38,814 nucleotides of DNA from Bacteroidales bacterium (GTDB lineage: Bacteria > Bacteroidota > Bacteroidia > Bacteroidales > UBA932): positions 1-38,814 of the forward strand of contig JAFUVU010000038.1 in the NCBI GenBank assembly GCA_017477465.1, given 5' to 3'. Position 1 is the first letter of the stretch, and each line of letters starts with the position of its first letter. Under the pieces are notes generated by a model. That model did not search any database and was not told the DNA's origin. It worked only from the letters and a program-made list of their open reading frames with translations. A program made the position numbers and the translations under genes. Below are positions 16,942 through 25,496 of the stretch, in pieces.

Positions 16942-19900
16942 TTATTTTACATTAGGATGTTCACCCATGTACACGGGGCCGTGGCAGGCGTCCTTGTGGA
17001 AGTCAGGATCCACACCGAAGGTGCGGTCCACATACAGGCCGGCCTTGGTAATGGTCCCGAAGCTGTCGTCGTCCTTGGCGTAGAAATCTGCAAGGGTAAA
17101 TTCTTCACCTGCATAGTCCTTGATTCTCTCCACGATAGCCTGGCGGCTGATGGCCGAGAAGTAAGGAATGTTGTTGTTCATGCAGGAAGTGGCCTCGGAG
17201 CGGTAAATGCCGCGGGTGTGCATGTAACCACCCTCGTACATATCCACATAGTCGGAGTACTGCGAATGATAGATAAGGTGCGCCCAGGGTACCTGCTTCA
17301 TATCGCCGTTCATGGAGAGATTCTTGTACCAGCCTTTGGACTTGTAGAAGCCGTAGGAGGAATGGGTATCGTCATCTCCCTGAGGGTGGTCGCAGCCGTC
17401 CTTGCAGTCGCAGTTCTGGATATAGGCATTATGATAGATATACTCGTCGGCCAGTTTGCCGAAGCCGTGACCGCCGGCCTCATGCTGTACGATGCCGCGG
17501 AAGTCGTAAGGATAAGCGTCGGTACTAACCGGGCAGCAGGCAAGGGCCGAACCGTCTCCGTACATATAGCAGATGCCTTCGTAGGTGGAGGTGTTCATAA
17601 GAAGAATCACCAAGCTCTTTGTAAGGTCCATCGAAGGATTGGCCTTCTTGGCCCAGGCAAAAGCGTCGTCCGGCTTCTCGCAGCGGATGCGGTTCTGGGT
17701 AAATACTGCGCCGAATTTGCTGTCCTTCACTGTATTGACCGTCCCCACGCCGCTCTCATCGCTCATAGCAGTAACGGCATAAACGTTAAAGTACTCTTTG
17801 TAAGTCTTATACGGCTCAACATCAAAGAGATACTCGTAACCCTTGCTTGCATTGTCCGCGAAAATGCCCTTGGCTATATCCTTTGCATCGTAGGCATCAC
17901 CGGTAAACACAATGTCAATTCCTGGGCCTTTGCTTGCAGTCTGCAGCGTCTGCACATATCCGTCAGGATACTCGTAGTCGTACTGCTCAACGTCAAAGGT
18001 GAAGGAGGAGCCCTTCTCGTCAAGTCTGAAAGTTACCTGTCCGCTGCGACCTTTGTAGTTATTATAAGAAGGCGAATTGAAACTGCCCTCATTTACCTCG
18101 AATGTATCGTCGGTACGAGGCATATCCGCAACCGTTATGGTGACATCGGTCTTGCCGGTACCAGACATGGGACTGACAGTCACCCATTCAGGGAGTGAAG
18201 TTGCATCCACACTCCAGTCGAAGTTGGCCGGGGCGCGAAGGATATATGTCCTGCTGATGCCGCCGTTGAGCGCCCTCATTCTTGGACGGCTGAGGGAGAA
18301 GTCGTAATGGGCAGCAATGCGCTTGAAGTCGCTCCAACCGATCTCTGCTTGATAACGCTTCACGGACTGCGCAGGAACGCCGACGGTGAAGTTGTCTTTT
18401 GCTACGCCGTCGAAGGCACCGGAACCGATGGAAGGAGGTTCAACGGCGTCGCAGGTGATGGAAGATATATAAAAACACTCTGCAAAAGCATTTGAAGCAA
18501 TCGTCTGGATAGTCGACGGAAGTGAAATAGCTGTAAGATTTGAACAACTCGCGAAAGCATCTGACTGTATAGTTACAAAACCTTCAGGAAAAACTATAGG
18601 TTCAGATATACGGCTATTCCACCTAAAAGCCTGATCACCAATAACTCTCAAAGATGATGGTAAAACTATTTTAGAGAATTTATTACCCGCTCCATGAAAC
18701 GGATTACCGTAAAAAGCGGTTTGTGGTATTTCAATAACCCCTTCGGGAATAACAAGTTCTCCTTGAAATCCGCATCCCGAAAAAGCACTTTGCCCTATTT
18801 CTTGAACATTGCATAAATTAAGACCTCCAGTGAAAGTTGTCAACTCAAAAGCATTACCTTCAATTGTCTTCACATTCTCGGGTATAACTAAATCTCCCTT
18901 AAAAGAACCTGTCGCCATAAATGTTCCTGCCGAGATTCTTTCTATTTTTTCAGGTAATGTAAGTTTTCCACTGAAATTACCACACTGAAAAAAAGCATAT
19001 TCCCCTATACTTGTTACACCCTCTGGAATTAGCAAATCACCAGTGACAGCCTTACACTGGGCAAAAGCTCTAACACCTATGGTCTCTAGCTTCCTAGAAA
19101 ACTGTATATTAGCAATATTTGTCATTTCGAAGGCATAATTGCCAATAATAGTAACATCATCCGGAAGAATCACTGGCCCAGATAGTGTTGTGGCAGAAAA
19201 AGCACAAAACCCAATTTCCTTAACAAGCTCAGGGAACACAAAATTCACAAGGCTTTTCTTCTGATAGAAAGCATAGTTCGGAATCACATCCGCCTCATTA
19301 TCATTCATATTGCTTCCTGATGCCGTTCCCGCTACAATCTTCGCCTCCTTCATGTTGATGGACTCAAGGATGTCCATGTTGTCCCTCATGAAATAGAAAT
19401 CGGCCCCATTCACCTGGCCGGAGACCTTCAGATTGCGAATCTTGGCGGGGTTCTTCCCGGCGGCGGCAATAAGGTCTCCAAGGGTGCCGGGGGTGGTCAC
19501 GTTAACCACATAATACTGGCGGGCCTCGCCGCCGTGGGTGTTGAGGTCCTCGGTCCAGTCGGTGATTTGGGTATCGGAGAGCACGAACTCATAGTCTCCG
19601 CTGGGAGTCTTCTTGTTCACGGTAATGTCGAAGGAGGTGAGTTTGCCTGCAGTATATGCCACATTGGAACCTACACTGAAGCCATAGGCGACACCGTCGA
19701 TGGTAATTGCGAAGAGCTTTGTTCCGGCAGCCACGCTCTGTGGAACGAGGACGGCACGGAAAGAGTCATCGGCCTGAACAGCCATGACGATGCCGGTATT
19801 CTGGGCCGCACCTACGGGGCTCACCTCGCCTGTGGCAAAGTTGATGGTGGCCTTGCGGGTAGTGCTGGTTGCAAGGACGCTCTTGCCCATAGACTCGAAC

Positions 19901-20487
19901 TCTTCCTCGTCAAAGCCGGAACCCGCGATGAGTTTCACCTGCACGCCAGCCATCCTGTGAGCGAGACGGAGTTTCACCTTTGCCTCCGAAGGGGTGACAT
20001 CGGCCACCTTGCACCATAGAAAGTCGCTGGCCTCATAGCCGCCCAGCTGACCATTCTCCCCAAGCTTGCTCTGGTCCTGCTGCACCTCAAAATTGAGGGC
20101 GGACGTACTGGAAACCGAGCCCTGATAAGGATAATAAGCATAGATGTCCACATGAGTGTTGACATCCTTATAATATGATGCTGTGAGAGCACTCCACTTT
20201 GTGCCGTCAAAGACATACTTTGCATTGTCAACTTGATTGCCCTTATCGGCCAGAGTGCCGGCCACGGTATTGTCCGAGAGCATGTTGACGGCATATAGGC
20301 CCAAAGCGTCACCCGCCACGAAGCCCTCGCCCGTAGCCTTGGTTGAAATCTGGTCGATTGCACCGTCAATCATAACCGGAATAAGGTCTGACGACACCGG
20401 CGCCAGCTCCTCCTTGACCGCACATCCGGCAGCAAGCCCCATAAGGACCGCCGCCATCGAAATCAATTCTAATAGTTTTTTGGTCAT
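16942..20487 (-). CDS. Fusion lipoprotein: fimbrillin-like, BspA LRR, BACON, M64 metallopeptidase
   Basis: A 1181-residue outer-surface lipoprotein (signal MTKKLLELISMAAVLMGLAAGC, Cys22). Domains in order: fimbrillin-like (about 30-320; FDGTKWSA, YAYYPYQG, LGGYEASDFLWC, LAHRMAGV, ending ITDW); a short linker; BspA-type leucine-rich repeats (about 400-700; recurring NxAF...L..I..P pattern such as VTSIGEYAFFQC); a BACON-like beta domain (about 745-830); and an M64 (IgA-protease type) zinc peptidase (about 850-1165) with HEAGGHGFGKLADEY, giving H1002, E1003, H1007 and D1014. The catalytic set is complete. The LRR part has strikingly lower GC than the rest. The open frame runs 30 codons further upstream, but the signal peptide fixes the start. 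First gene of a four-gene operon; the fimbrillin gene follows after 14 bp. Confidence 0.85.
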   Translation of the reverse strand: MTKKLLELISMAAVLMGLAAGCAVKEELAPVSSDLIPVMIDGAIDQISTKATGEGFVAGDALGLYAVNMLSDNTVAGTLADKGNQVDNAKYVFDGTKWSALTASYYKDVNTHVDIYAYYPYQGSVSSTSALNFEVQQDQSKLGENGQLGGYEASDFLWCKVADVTPSEAKVKLRLAHRMAGVQVKLIAGSGFDEEEFESMGKSVLATSTTRKATINFATGEVSPVGAAQNTGIVMAVQADDSFRAVLVPQSVAAGTKLFAITIDGVAYGFSVGSNVAYTAGKLTSFDITVNKKTPSGDYEFVLSDTQITDWTEDLNTHGGEARQYYVVNVTTPGTLGDLIAAAGKNPAKIRNLKVSGQVNGADFYFMRDNMDILESINMKEAKIVAGTASGSNMNDNEADVIPNYAFYQKKSLVNFVFPELVKEIGFCAFSATTLSGPVILPDDVTIIGNYAFEMTNIANIQFSRKLETIGVRAFAQCKAVTGDLLIPEGVTSIGEYAFFQCGNFSGKLTLPEKIERISAGTFMATGSFKGDLVIPENVKTIEGNAFELTTFTGGLNLCNVQEIGQSAFSGCGFQGELVIPEGVIEIPQTAFYGNPFHGAGNKFSKIVLPSSLRVIGDQAFRWNSRISEPIVFPEGFVTIQSDAFASCSNLTAISLPSTIQTIASNAFAECFYISSITCDAVEPPSIGSGAFDGVAKDNFTVGVPAQSVKRYQAEIGWSDFKRIAAHYDFSLSRPRMRALNGGISRTYILRAPANFDWSVDATSLPEWVTVSPMSGTGKTDVTITVADMPRTDDTFEVNEGSFNSPSYNNYKGRSGQVTFRLDEKGSSFTFDVEQYDYEYPDGYVQTLQTASKGPGIDIVFTGDAYDAKDIAKGIFADNASKGYEYLFDVEPYKTYKEYFNVYAVTAMSDESGVGTVNTVKDSKFGAVFTQNRIRCEKPDDAFAWAKKANPSMDLTKSLVILLMNTSTYEGICYMYGDGSALACCPVSTDAYPYDFRGIVQHEAGGHGFGKLADEYIYHNAYIQNCDCKDGCDHPQGDDDTHSSYGFYKSKGWYKNLSMNGDMKQVPWAHLIYHSQYSDYVDMYEGGYMHTRGIYRSEATSCMNNNIPYFSAISRQAIVERIKDYAGEEFTLADFYAKDDDSFGTITKAGLYVDRTFGVDPDFHKDACHGPVYMGEHPNVK
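18470..19310 (-). other. AT-rich island coding the LRR domain
   Basis: Within the M64 fusion gene the leucine-rich part is coded by much AT-richer DNA. Counting by eye, 18661-18720 has 21 G+C of 60 and 19081-19140 has 20 of 60, against 33 of 60 at 19861-19920 in the same gene. Codon choice shifts with it. The frame is continuous through both borders. This suggests that the repeat domain was acquired by recombination from another source. Confidence 0.6.
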
Positions 20488-20497
20488 AGTTATATGT

Positions 20498-20529
20498 ATT
20501 AAAAGCAATAATTCTAGCCTGCTTTTAAT
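20498..20529. promoter_or_regulatory. Perfect inverted repeat in the leader of the M64 operon
   Basis: ATTAAAAGCA (20498-20507) and TGCTTTTAAT (20520-20529) form a perfect 10-bp inverted repeat with a 12-bp centre. It ends 10 bp upstream of the start codon of the M64 gene on the minus strand. It could be an operator or an RNA hairpin controlling translation. No clear -7/-33 promoter pair was seen between it and the start codon. Confidence 0.45.
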
Positions 20530-20631
20530 CCTTTGGAATGTCCTCATGACCTGGAACGCCAGCCCGCCGACCGGCACAAAAAAAGTGTGGAGACATTCGT
20601 TTACCGCTCTGAGGCTCTGGACAGCCCTGCA

Positions 20632-20805
20632 TCAAATAAACAGTACTCCACACCCGTATGGAAAGCACTCAGAACGAGTGCAATAGCCATACAAGTGATG
20701 AATGTAATGCCTATCCCCGATGCATAGAAATTGTCCAGATTTCAGAACAAGGATAAAAGCTAAAATACTTTCATCTAAATATGTAAAGCCCGGCCTGTCG
20801 GCCAT
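20632..20805 (-). CDS. Possible small leader ORF (57 codons)
   Basis: A 57-codon minus-strand frame starts MADRPGFTYLDESILAF. Its ATG lies 8 bp after a perfect -7 box (TATATTTG on the minus strand, 20814-20821), the same spacing seen at recJ and uvrA, but no TTG box lies at the right distance. The frame is Cys/His/Tyr-rich at the end and matches no family I know. In another frame (20601-20690) there is a hydrophobic stretch MAIALVLSAFHTGVEY, so this may be a decayed gene. Either way the M64 operon seems to have a leader of about 300 bases. Confidence 0.25.
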   Translation of the reverse strand: MADRPGFTYLDESILAFILVLKSGQFLCIGDRHYIHHLYGYCTRSECFPYGCGVLFI

Positions 20806-20884
20806 GACTCCTGCAAATATAGTCAAAGATTTTAACAAAAATGCACAAACAGCCACATTTTTAGGCCCCTCCCCCCTGCACACA

Positions 20885-20953
20885 GGGCAAAGCCGTCCTG
20901 CAGCAAGGGGCAAAGCCGTCCTGCAGCAAGGGGCAAAGCCGCCCTGCAGCAGA
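20885..20953. repeat. Three tandem copies of a 23-bp repeat
   Basis: Units begin at 20885, 20908 and 20931, each opening GGGCAAAGCCG and containing CTGCAGCA. The second is identical to the first and the third differs by one base early on and at its last base. The stretch lies in the roughly 600-bp gap between the divergent M64 operon and the TonB receptor gene. The unit is partly self-complementary (CTGCAG). Confidence 0.7.
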
Positions 20954-21083
20954 AAGGCGGCGGAAAGGGTCAAGCGTGGGGCATTCGGCTCTTCCATTCA
21001 AGAGCAGAAACAAGCCTTTAGGCATAAAATATCCTAAACATCACCGACATTCTTCTTAATTATCTCCCATTTACAACGTATCT

Positions 21084-23258
21084 TTGCGCCCTGTGATTTT
21101 GTCTATTGTAATATCGCTGGCTCTACATGTGCCCACTGATACTCTGACGTTAAACCCTTCGGTGGCGACGGCGGCCAAGGATGTGGCATCGGCCGGGGCG
21201 GTGGTCAGCAAACTCTCGTCCCGAGAGCTGACAAGATACGGGGTGAATAATCCTAAAGATCTTAGCAGCCTTCTTCCGGGAATCCATTTGCCGACATACG
21301 GTGCGTCGCTTACCTCAACCATATACGTCCGCGGGCTTGGTTCCAGAATGGAAAATCCTGTCATGGGACTGTATGTCGATGATTTCCCAATCCTGGACAA
21401 GAACAGCTATGACCTTGATTACCTTGATATTGCGTCGGTCAACTTTCTCCATGGCCCGCAGGGCACGGCATACGGCCGCAATGCCATGATGGGCGTCATG
21501 TCGGTACGCACGGAGGCGCCGGAGCCAGACAGACCCAGGCAAATCCGGGCAGGTCTGGAATACGGAACCGCCTCCCACATCAGGGCGCGGCTCAGCTGGA
21601 AAGAAGGCCGGCACAGTTTCAGCGCCGGACATCGGCACTCTTCGGGATACTTCAGGAACAGTTTCAAGGACGCGATGGCCGATCCATACGACGGCGGACA
21701 GCTCCGCTGGCGCTGGGAAAAGCAGTATTCCGAGAAGCTTCGCATCAGTAACCTTCTGCAAATGAGCATCTCGGCCGAAGGAGGCTTCGCATACGGGCTC
21801 TACAAGGACGGCGTCAGGCAGGAAGCCGATTACAACGACGAAGGCTCGTACAAACGCCTCACTCTGCTGGAAGGCTTCAAAGTGCATCGGCAGTCGGAGA
21901 AGTTGGTGCTGGATGTGATGGCATCGGCACAAATTCTTGCCGATCACATGACGATGGACCAGGATTACACGCCCGTCTCCATTTTCACGCTGCAGCAGAA
22001 GCAGTTATCTCCGGCGCAGACCTTCGAAATCATCGCCCGCCCGACCAGGCGGTTCAAGCATTGGAGGCCGATGAGCGGCTTTTTCGGCTTCCTCAAGTAC
22101 AACGCCATGGCGGCGCCGGTTCTTTTCAAGCGACAGGGCATCCAGTCGCTCATCCTGGACAACGCCAATGCGCACATTCCCGAGGAGATCGGCTATCTGC
22201 AAATACCTGACAATGAGTTCCCTATCGACAGTTACTTTGACATCCTTAGCTGGAACGCCGCGCTTTATCACCTGTCGGCATTCCCCTTTGGAGACTGGAC
22301 ATTCACGCTGGGGATAAGGCTGGATTACGAGGGCGCCCTTATGCTCTACGACTGCACCGCAGTGCTTGATTATCAGCTTGTTGGCATGATGAGCGCACCG
22401 CGTCCGTTCACCGACAAATACCAGGGATCGGCAATTCACGGGGCGCCGGTGATACTGCCGAAAGCGGCGGTCGAATACAGGGGCGTTCCGGGGCTCAGGC
22501 TCTTCGCATCGGCCTCGAAAGGGTACCGCGCCGGCGGATTCAACACTCAAATCTTCTCCGACATCCTCCAAAACCGCATGATGGACGGCATGATGGCCGA
22601 TATGGGCGTGCACCTGGACATCCCCACCGTCTCCGTCGGGGCCGACAAAACCGAGTATCAGCCCGAGGAAGCCTGGAACTTCGAGGCCGGCCTTTCCTAC
22701 GCGAAGGGAGGTTTCCGCGCCAGCTTCGACGCCTTCTACATGGACATCCTCCGGCAGCAGCTCACCGTTTTTCCTCCCGGCAAATCCACGGGCCGAATGA
22801 TGGTAAACGCCGGTCGCAGCCGCAGTTACGGGACGGAGGCTCAGCTGAGTTACAGCCGCGGCGGCTTCGGCAGCATGCTCTCCTGGGGCTGGAACGACGC
22901 CCGCTTCACCGAATTCAACGACGGCCTGGCCGATTATGCCGGAAACCGCATTCCCTACTCCCCGGCGCATACTCTGTTTGCATCGGCCCACTACGAATGG
23001 GAGCATTTTTCGCTGGAGGCGCACCTTCGCGGGACAGGGCCGATTGCCTGGAACGAGGCAAACACGCTTGAGCAGCCGTTCTACCTCACTGTCGGCGCCC
23101 GCGCAGAGGCCCGTTTCCGGAAGTTCAAGCTCTACCTCCAAGGCGAAAACCTCAGCAACACACGATATAACGCTTTCTATTTCAAATCAATGGGCAACGA
23201 GTTCTTCCAGGCAGGAAGGCCTTTGAACATGCACCTCGGAATTCAGATAGTACTATGA
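21084..23258 (+). CDS. TonB-dependent outer-membrane receptor
   Basis: The protein of about 724 residues has an N-terminal plug domain (VSKLSSRELTRYGVNNPKDLSSLLPG, IYVRGLGSR, FLHGPQGTAYGRNAMMGVMSVRT, all within the first 150 residues) and a long beta-barrel with alternating aromatic strands. It lacks the carboxypeptidase-like domain of SusC proteins and has no SusD partner. It overlaps the next lipoprotein gene by 4 bp, which suggests a receptor-lipoprotein pair for an unknown ligand. The start is uncertain: TTG at 21084 gives a signal peptide with an Arg, but TATCTTTG, a -7 box, spans 21079-21086, which would favour GTG at 21093 and a leaderless mRNA. No ATG is available near the signal sequence. 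Confidence 0.85.
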   Translation: MRPVILSIVISLALHVPTDTLTLNPSVATAAKDVASAGAVVSKLSSRELTRYGVNNPKDLSSLLPGIHLPTYGASLTSTIYVRGLGSRMENPVMGLYVDDFPILDKNSYDLDYLDIASVNFLHGPQGTAYGRNAMMGVMSVRTEAPEPDRPRQIRAGLEYGTASHIRARLSWKEGRHSFSAGHRHSSGYFRNSFKDAMADPYDGGQLRWRWEKQYSEKLRISNLLQMSISAEGGFAYGLYKDGVRQEADYNDEGSYKRLTLLEGFKVHRQSEKLVLDVMASAQILADHMTMDQDYTPVSIFTLQQKQLSPAQTFEIIARPTRRFKHWRPMSGFFGFLKYNAMAAPVLFKRQGIQSLILDNANAHIPEEIGYLQIPDNEFPIDSYFDILSWNAALYHLSAFPFGDWTFTLGIRLDYEGALMLYDCTAVLDYQLVGMMSAPRPFTDKYQGSAIHGAPVILPKAAVEYRGVPGLRLFASASKGYRAGGFNTQIFSDILQNRMMDGMMADMGVHLDIPTVSVGADKTEYQPEEAWNFEAGLSYAKGGFRASFDAFYMDILRQQLTVFPPGKSTGRMMVNAGRSRSYGTEAQLSYSRGGFGSMLSWGWNDARFTEFNDGLADYAGNRIPYSPAHTLFASAHYEWEHFSLEAHLRGTGPIAWNEANTLEQPFYLTVGARAEARFRKFKLYLQGENLSNTRYNAFYFKSMGNEFFQAGRPLNMHLGIQIVL

Positions 23259-23719
23259 TGAAAAGACTGATTTTAATACTGGCCGCAGCATCGGCCATCC
23301 TCTCATGCAGGAAACCGTTCAACCCCGCCGACTTCAGCGACAGTCTCATCTATCAAGGCTCCGTATTTGTGGAATACCAGGGGGAAAGCTTTGAGAACAA
23401 GGACATTATCGTCACTTTCACCCTCTCGGAGGACGAGAAGTCGGCCGATATCCAGATTAACCAGATCCGCTTTGTGCCGATGATGCCGGTGACTGTGGAC
23501 ACCGTTCTGCCAGTCAGCGTTTCCGGCAGCGACGGCAGCTACACATTCTCGGCCGATGGCGTCTATCCCCACTCCCCCGCCGGCGCCGAGCAGAACAAAT
23601 ACAAAATCAACAAGTTAAGCGGCATGGTCACCGGCTCCATGCTGTCGTTCTCCCTCTTCTTCGGCGACTACCCCACCAGCTTCATCGGCCAGCGTCAAGA
23701 AACCTCGACACGGAACTAA
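23255..23719 (+). CDS. Calycin-like lipoprotein paired with the TonB receptor
   Basis: The 154-residue protein has a lipoprotein signal (MKRLILILAAASAILSC) and a small beta-rich domain with the FVPMMPVTVDTVLPVSV segment reminiscent of the Bacteroidales calycin-like family (PF13944; assigned by pattern only). It overlaps the receptor gene (ATGA), so it is probably made with it and may present a ligand. A second ATG is one codon downstream. Its last six codons and its stop codon lie inside palindromic element copy 4 (from 23703), so the C-terminus ETSTRN is repeat-derived. Confidence 0.65.
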   Translation: MMKRLILILAAASAILSCRKPFNPADFSDSLIYQGSVFVEYQGESFENKDIIVTFTLSEDEKSADIQINQIRFVPMMPVTVDTVLPVSVSGSDGSYTFSADGVYPHSPAGAEQNKYKINKLSGMVTGSMLSFSLFFGDYPTSFIGQRQETSTRN

Positions 23720-23812
23720 CTGACACTGAGGCACATATAGAAAATCAAGTGTGACTTTTTGCCACACTTGATTTCAGGATTTTGTTGATTATCAGGGACT
23801 TGCGTGCCGAGG
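23703..23812 (+). repeat. 110-bp nested palindromic element, copy 4
   Basis: Starts CCTCGACACGGAACTAACTG and ends GCGTGCCGAGG, giving the best outer inverted repeat of the four copies (CCTCG(A/G)CACG). The inner hairpin AAATCAAGTGTG ... CACACTTGATTT is perfect. It fills the gap between two convergent genes, supplying the last codons of one and ending right at the stop codon of the other. Confidence 0.8.
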
Positions 23813-25486
23813 CTAGAGGGTTTGGCCGCCGATGAACTCGCGGAGGATGGAGGTGGGAGGAATGGCGGCTATCTCGGAGGGCTGCAGCGGAACGATGTAG
23901 GAGAGGAACTTCAAAAGGCGCACCGCGTCGGTGTATGCGGCCGATGAGGGCTGGATGCGACGGAGAAGCGGCTCGGCGTAGTAGCGCAGCAGCGGAAGCT
24001 CATAGAGGAGGGCGCTGTTGAACTGGACATCGGCGTTTTCCTGGAAGGGGAAGATGTACTTATTCTCTCCCCTACGCACTGAAGGCCAGCGCATTATGGT
24101 CTCCTCCGGGGAAATGCCGCGCACGCGGTTGTCACGCACCATGCGCCTGAGGAGCCGATTGTCGGTGGTGGAAATGCAGCAGTTCTCATCCAGCTTCAGC
24201 GAAGTCAGGGCCGATGCATAAATCCTGAAAATCCTGCTCTGATCGACCGAGGGAACCATGTCAGGATCAAGCGCATGGATGCCTTCCATCACGAGGATGT
24301 CGTTCTCGTCAAGGTGCATGAGATGACCGTCGTAAGAAGGCTCTCCCTTAATGAAGTCATAGTGCGGAATCTGGACTTCGCCACCTGCAAGCAGAGTGTT
24401 CAGATGCTGCCCCAGAAGCTCCAGGTCCATAGCCTGCAAAGACTCGAAATCGTAATTTCCGTCTTCATCCTTCGGAGTGCGTTCGCGGCTTAGGAAATAG
24501 TTGTCAAGCTCGATCACTTTAGGATTGAGTCCCAACACTTTAAGCTGCTGAGCCAGACGCAGGGACGATGATGTCTTTCCGCTGGACGAAGGGCCTGCAA
24601 GGAACACGATCTTCACTTTTTCGCGCACGGCGAAGACTTTGTCGGCAAGGTCGGCGTAGCCACGCTCCTGACGCGCTTCGCACAGGTTTATAAGCTCCAC
24701 GGCCTTCCCTTCCATCAGACGACGGTTAAGGGCGCTTACACTGACGATGCCGGTGGTCTTGCACCAATGGCCGTATTCCTTCAGCGTATTGACAAGCTTA
24801 ATCTGCTTCTGCCTGGCAATGGGCCGATTGATATCTTCCTCGGACGGCGGCTGCAGGCAAAAGCCATGATGATAAGGCATCAGGTCGAAGACCTTGAGGC
24901 AGCCCGTCGATAGCACCAGCGGGCCGTAGAAGTTGTCGGCCACCCCGTCAAGATAGTAAACCGAGCAGGCGTAACGTCCGCGGGAGCGCTGAATGTCGGC
25001 CTTAAGCGGCTGATTCTGAGCCTCGAAGATACGTATTGCTTCCTCCGACGTCATCTTTACATGGGTGAAGGGTAGGTCCTGCTCGACAAGACGGCGCATC
25101 TGCTCGCGGATGCGGAGGATTTCCTCGTCGCTAATGCGGCAGCCGCGGAACTTGCAGTACATGCCGGCAGGCAGGGAATGATTGATTTTGAGTATCTTAT
25201 CGGGGAAAAGGCTACGCACTGCCCGCTGCAGAAGAAAGCTCAGGGAGCGAGAATAAGTGCGCCGCCCGTCGGGATGGTTATAGCCGATAAACTCCACCTC
25301 GTGCGGATTGAAGACGCTGTAATCCAAGGGTTTGAGCCGACGGTCCACCAAGACGGCAATAACGGGATAGGTTTTGCCGCTCTTCGGGTCGGTAACTGTT
25401 TCCGGGGCTATGGTGGAAAGTTTTTCACCAAGCGGAAGCTTGTAAAACTTCCCGTCGTTTATACATTTTACGCTGATTATTTCCAT
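23813..25486 (-). CDS. Nucleoside (uridine) kinase with N-terminal TGS/ThrRS-like domains
   Basis: The 557-residue cytoplasmic protein begins MEIISVKCINDGKFYKLPLG, a TGS-like domain, continues with a region resembling the threonyl-tRNA synthetase editing part, and ends with a uridine kinase-like P-loop domain: Walker A AGPSSSGKTSSS (about 292-303), VIELDNYF, and VMEGIHALDPDM. This architecture is a known family in Bacteroidota and Firmicutes annotated as uridine kinase or nucleoside kinase; the substrate is not proven here. The start at 25486 matches the family N-terminus; a frame extension of 12 codons overlaps the GH97 gene. It lies 10 bp after the GH97 gene and is the last gene of the operon. 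Confidence 0.82.
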   Translation of the reverse strand: MEIISVKCINDGKFYKLPLGEKLSTIAPETVTDPKSGKTYPVIAVLVDRRLKPLDYSVFNPHEVEFIGYNHPDGRRTYSRSLSFLLQRAVRSLFPDKILKINHSLPAGMYCKFRGCRISDEEILRIREQMRRLVEQDLPFTHVKMTSEEAIRIFEAQNQPLKADIQRSRGRYACSVYYLDGVADNFYGPLVLSTGCLKVFDLMPYHHGFCLQPPSEEDINRPIARQKQIKLVNTLKEYGHWCKTTGIVSVSALNRRLMEGKAVELINLCEARQERGYADLADKVFAVREKVKIVFLAGPSSSGKTSSSLRLAQQLKVLGLNPKVIELDNYFLSRERTPKDEDGNYDFESLQAMDLELLGQHLNTLLAGGEVQIPHYDFIKGEPSYDGHLMHLDENDILVMEGIHALDPDMVPSVDQSRIFRIYASALTSLKLDENCCISTTDNRLLRRMVRDNRVRGISPEETIMRWPSVRRGENKYIFPFQENADVQFNSALLYELPLLRYYAEPLLRRIQPSSAAYTDAVRLLKFLSYIVPLQPSEIAAIPPTSILREFIGGQTL

Positions 25487-25496
25487 GTTGGCAAGT

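Noticed and set aside
16897-18198. 433-codon plus-strand open frame opposite the M64 gene
   Set aside because: It is the antisense shadow of a well-supported peptidase domain in GC-rich DNA and has no family motif.
20806-20997. Upstream extension of the small leader frame to 121 codons
   Set aside because: It would run through the -7 box and the 23-bp tandem repeats; only the part from the ATG at 20805 has any support.
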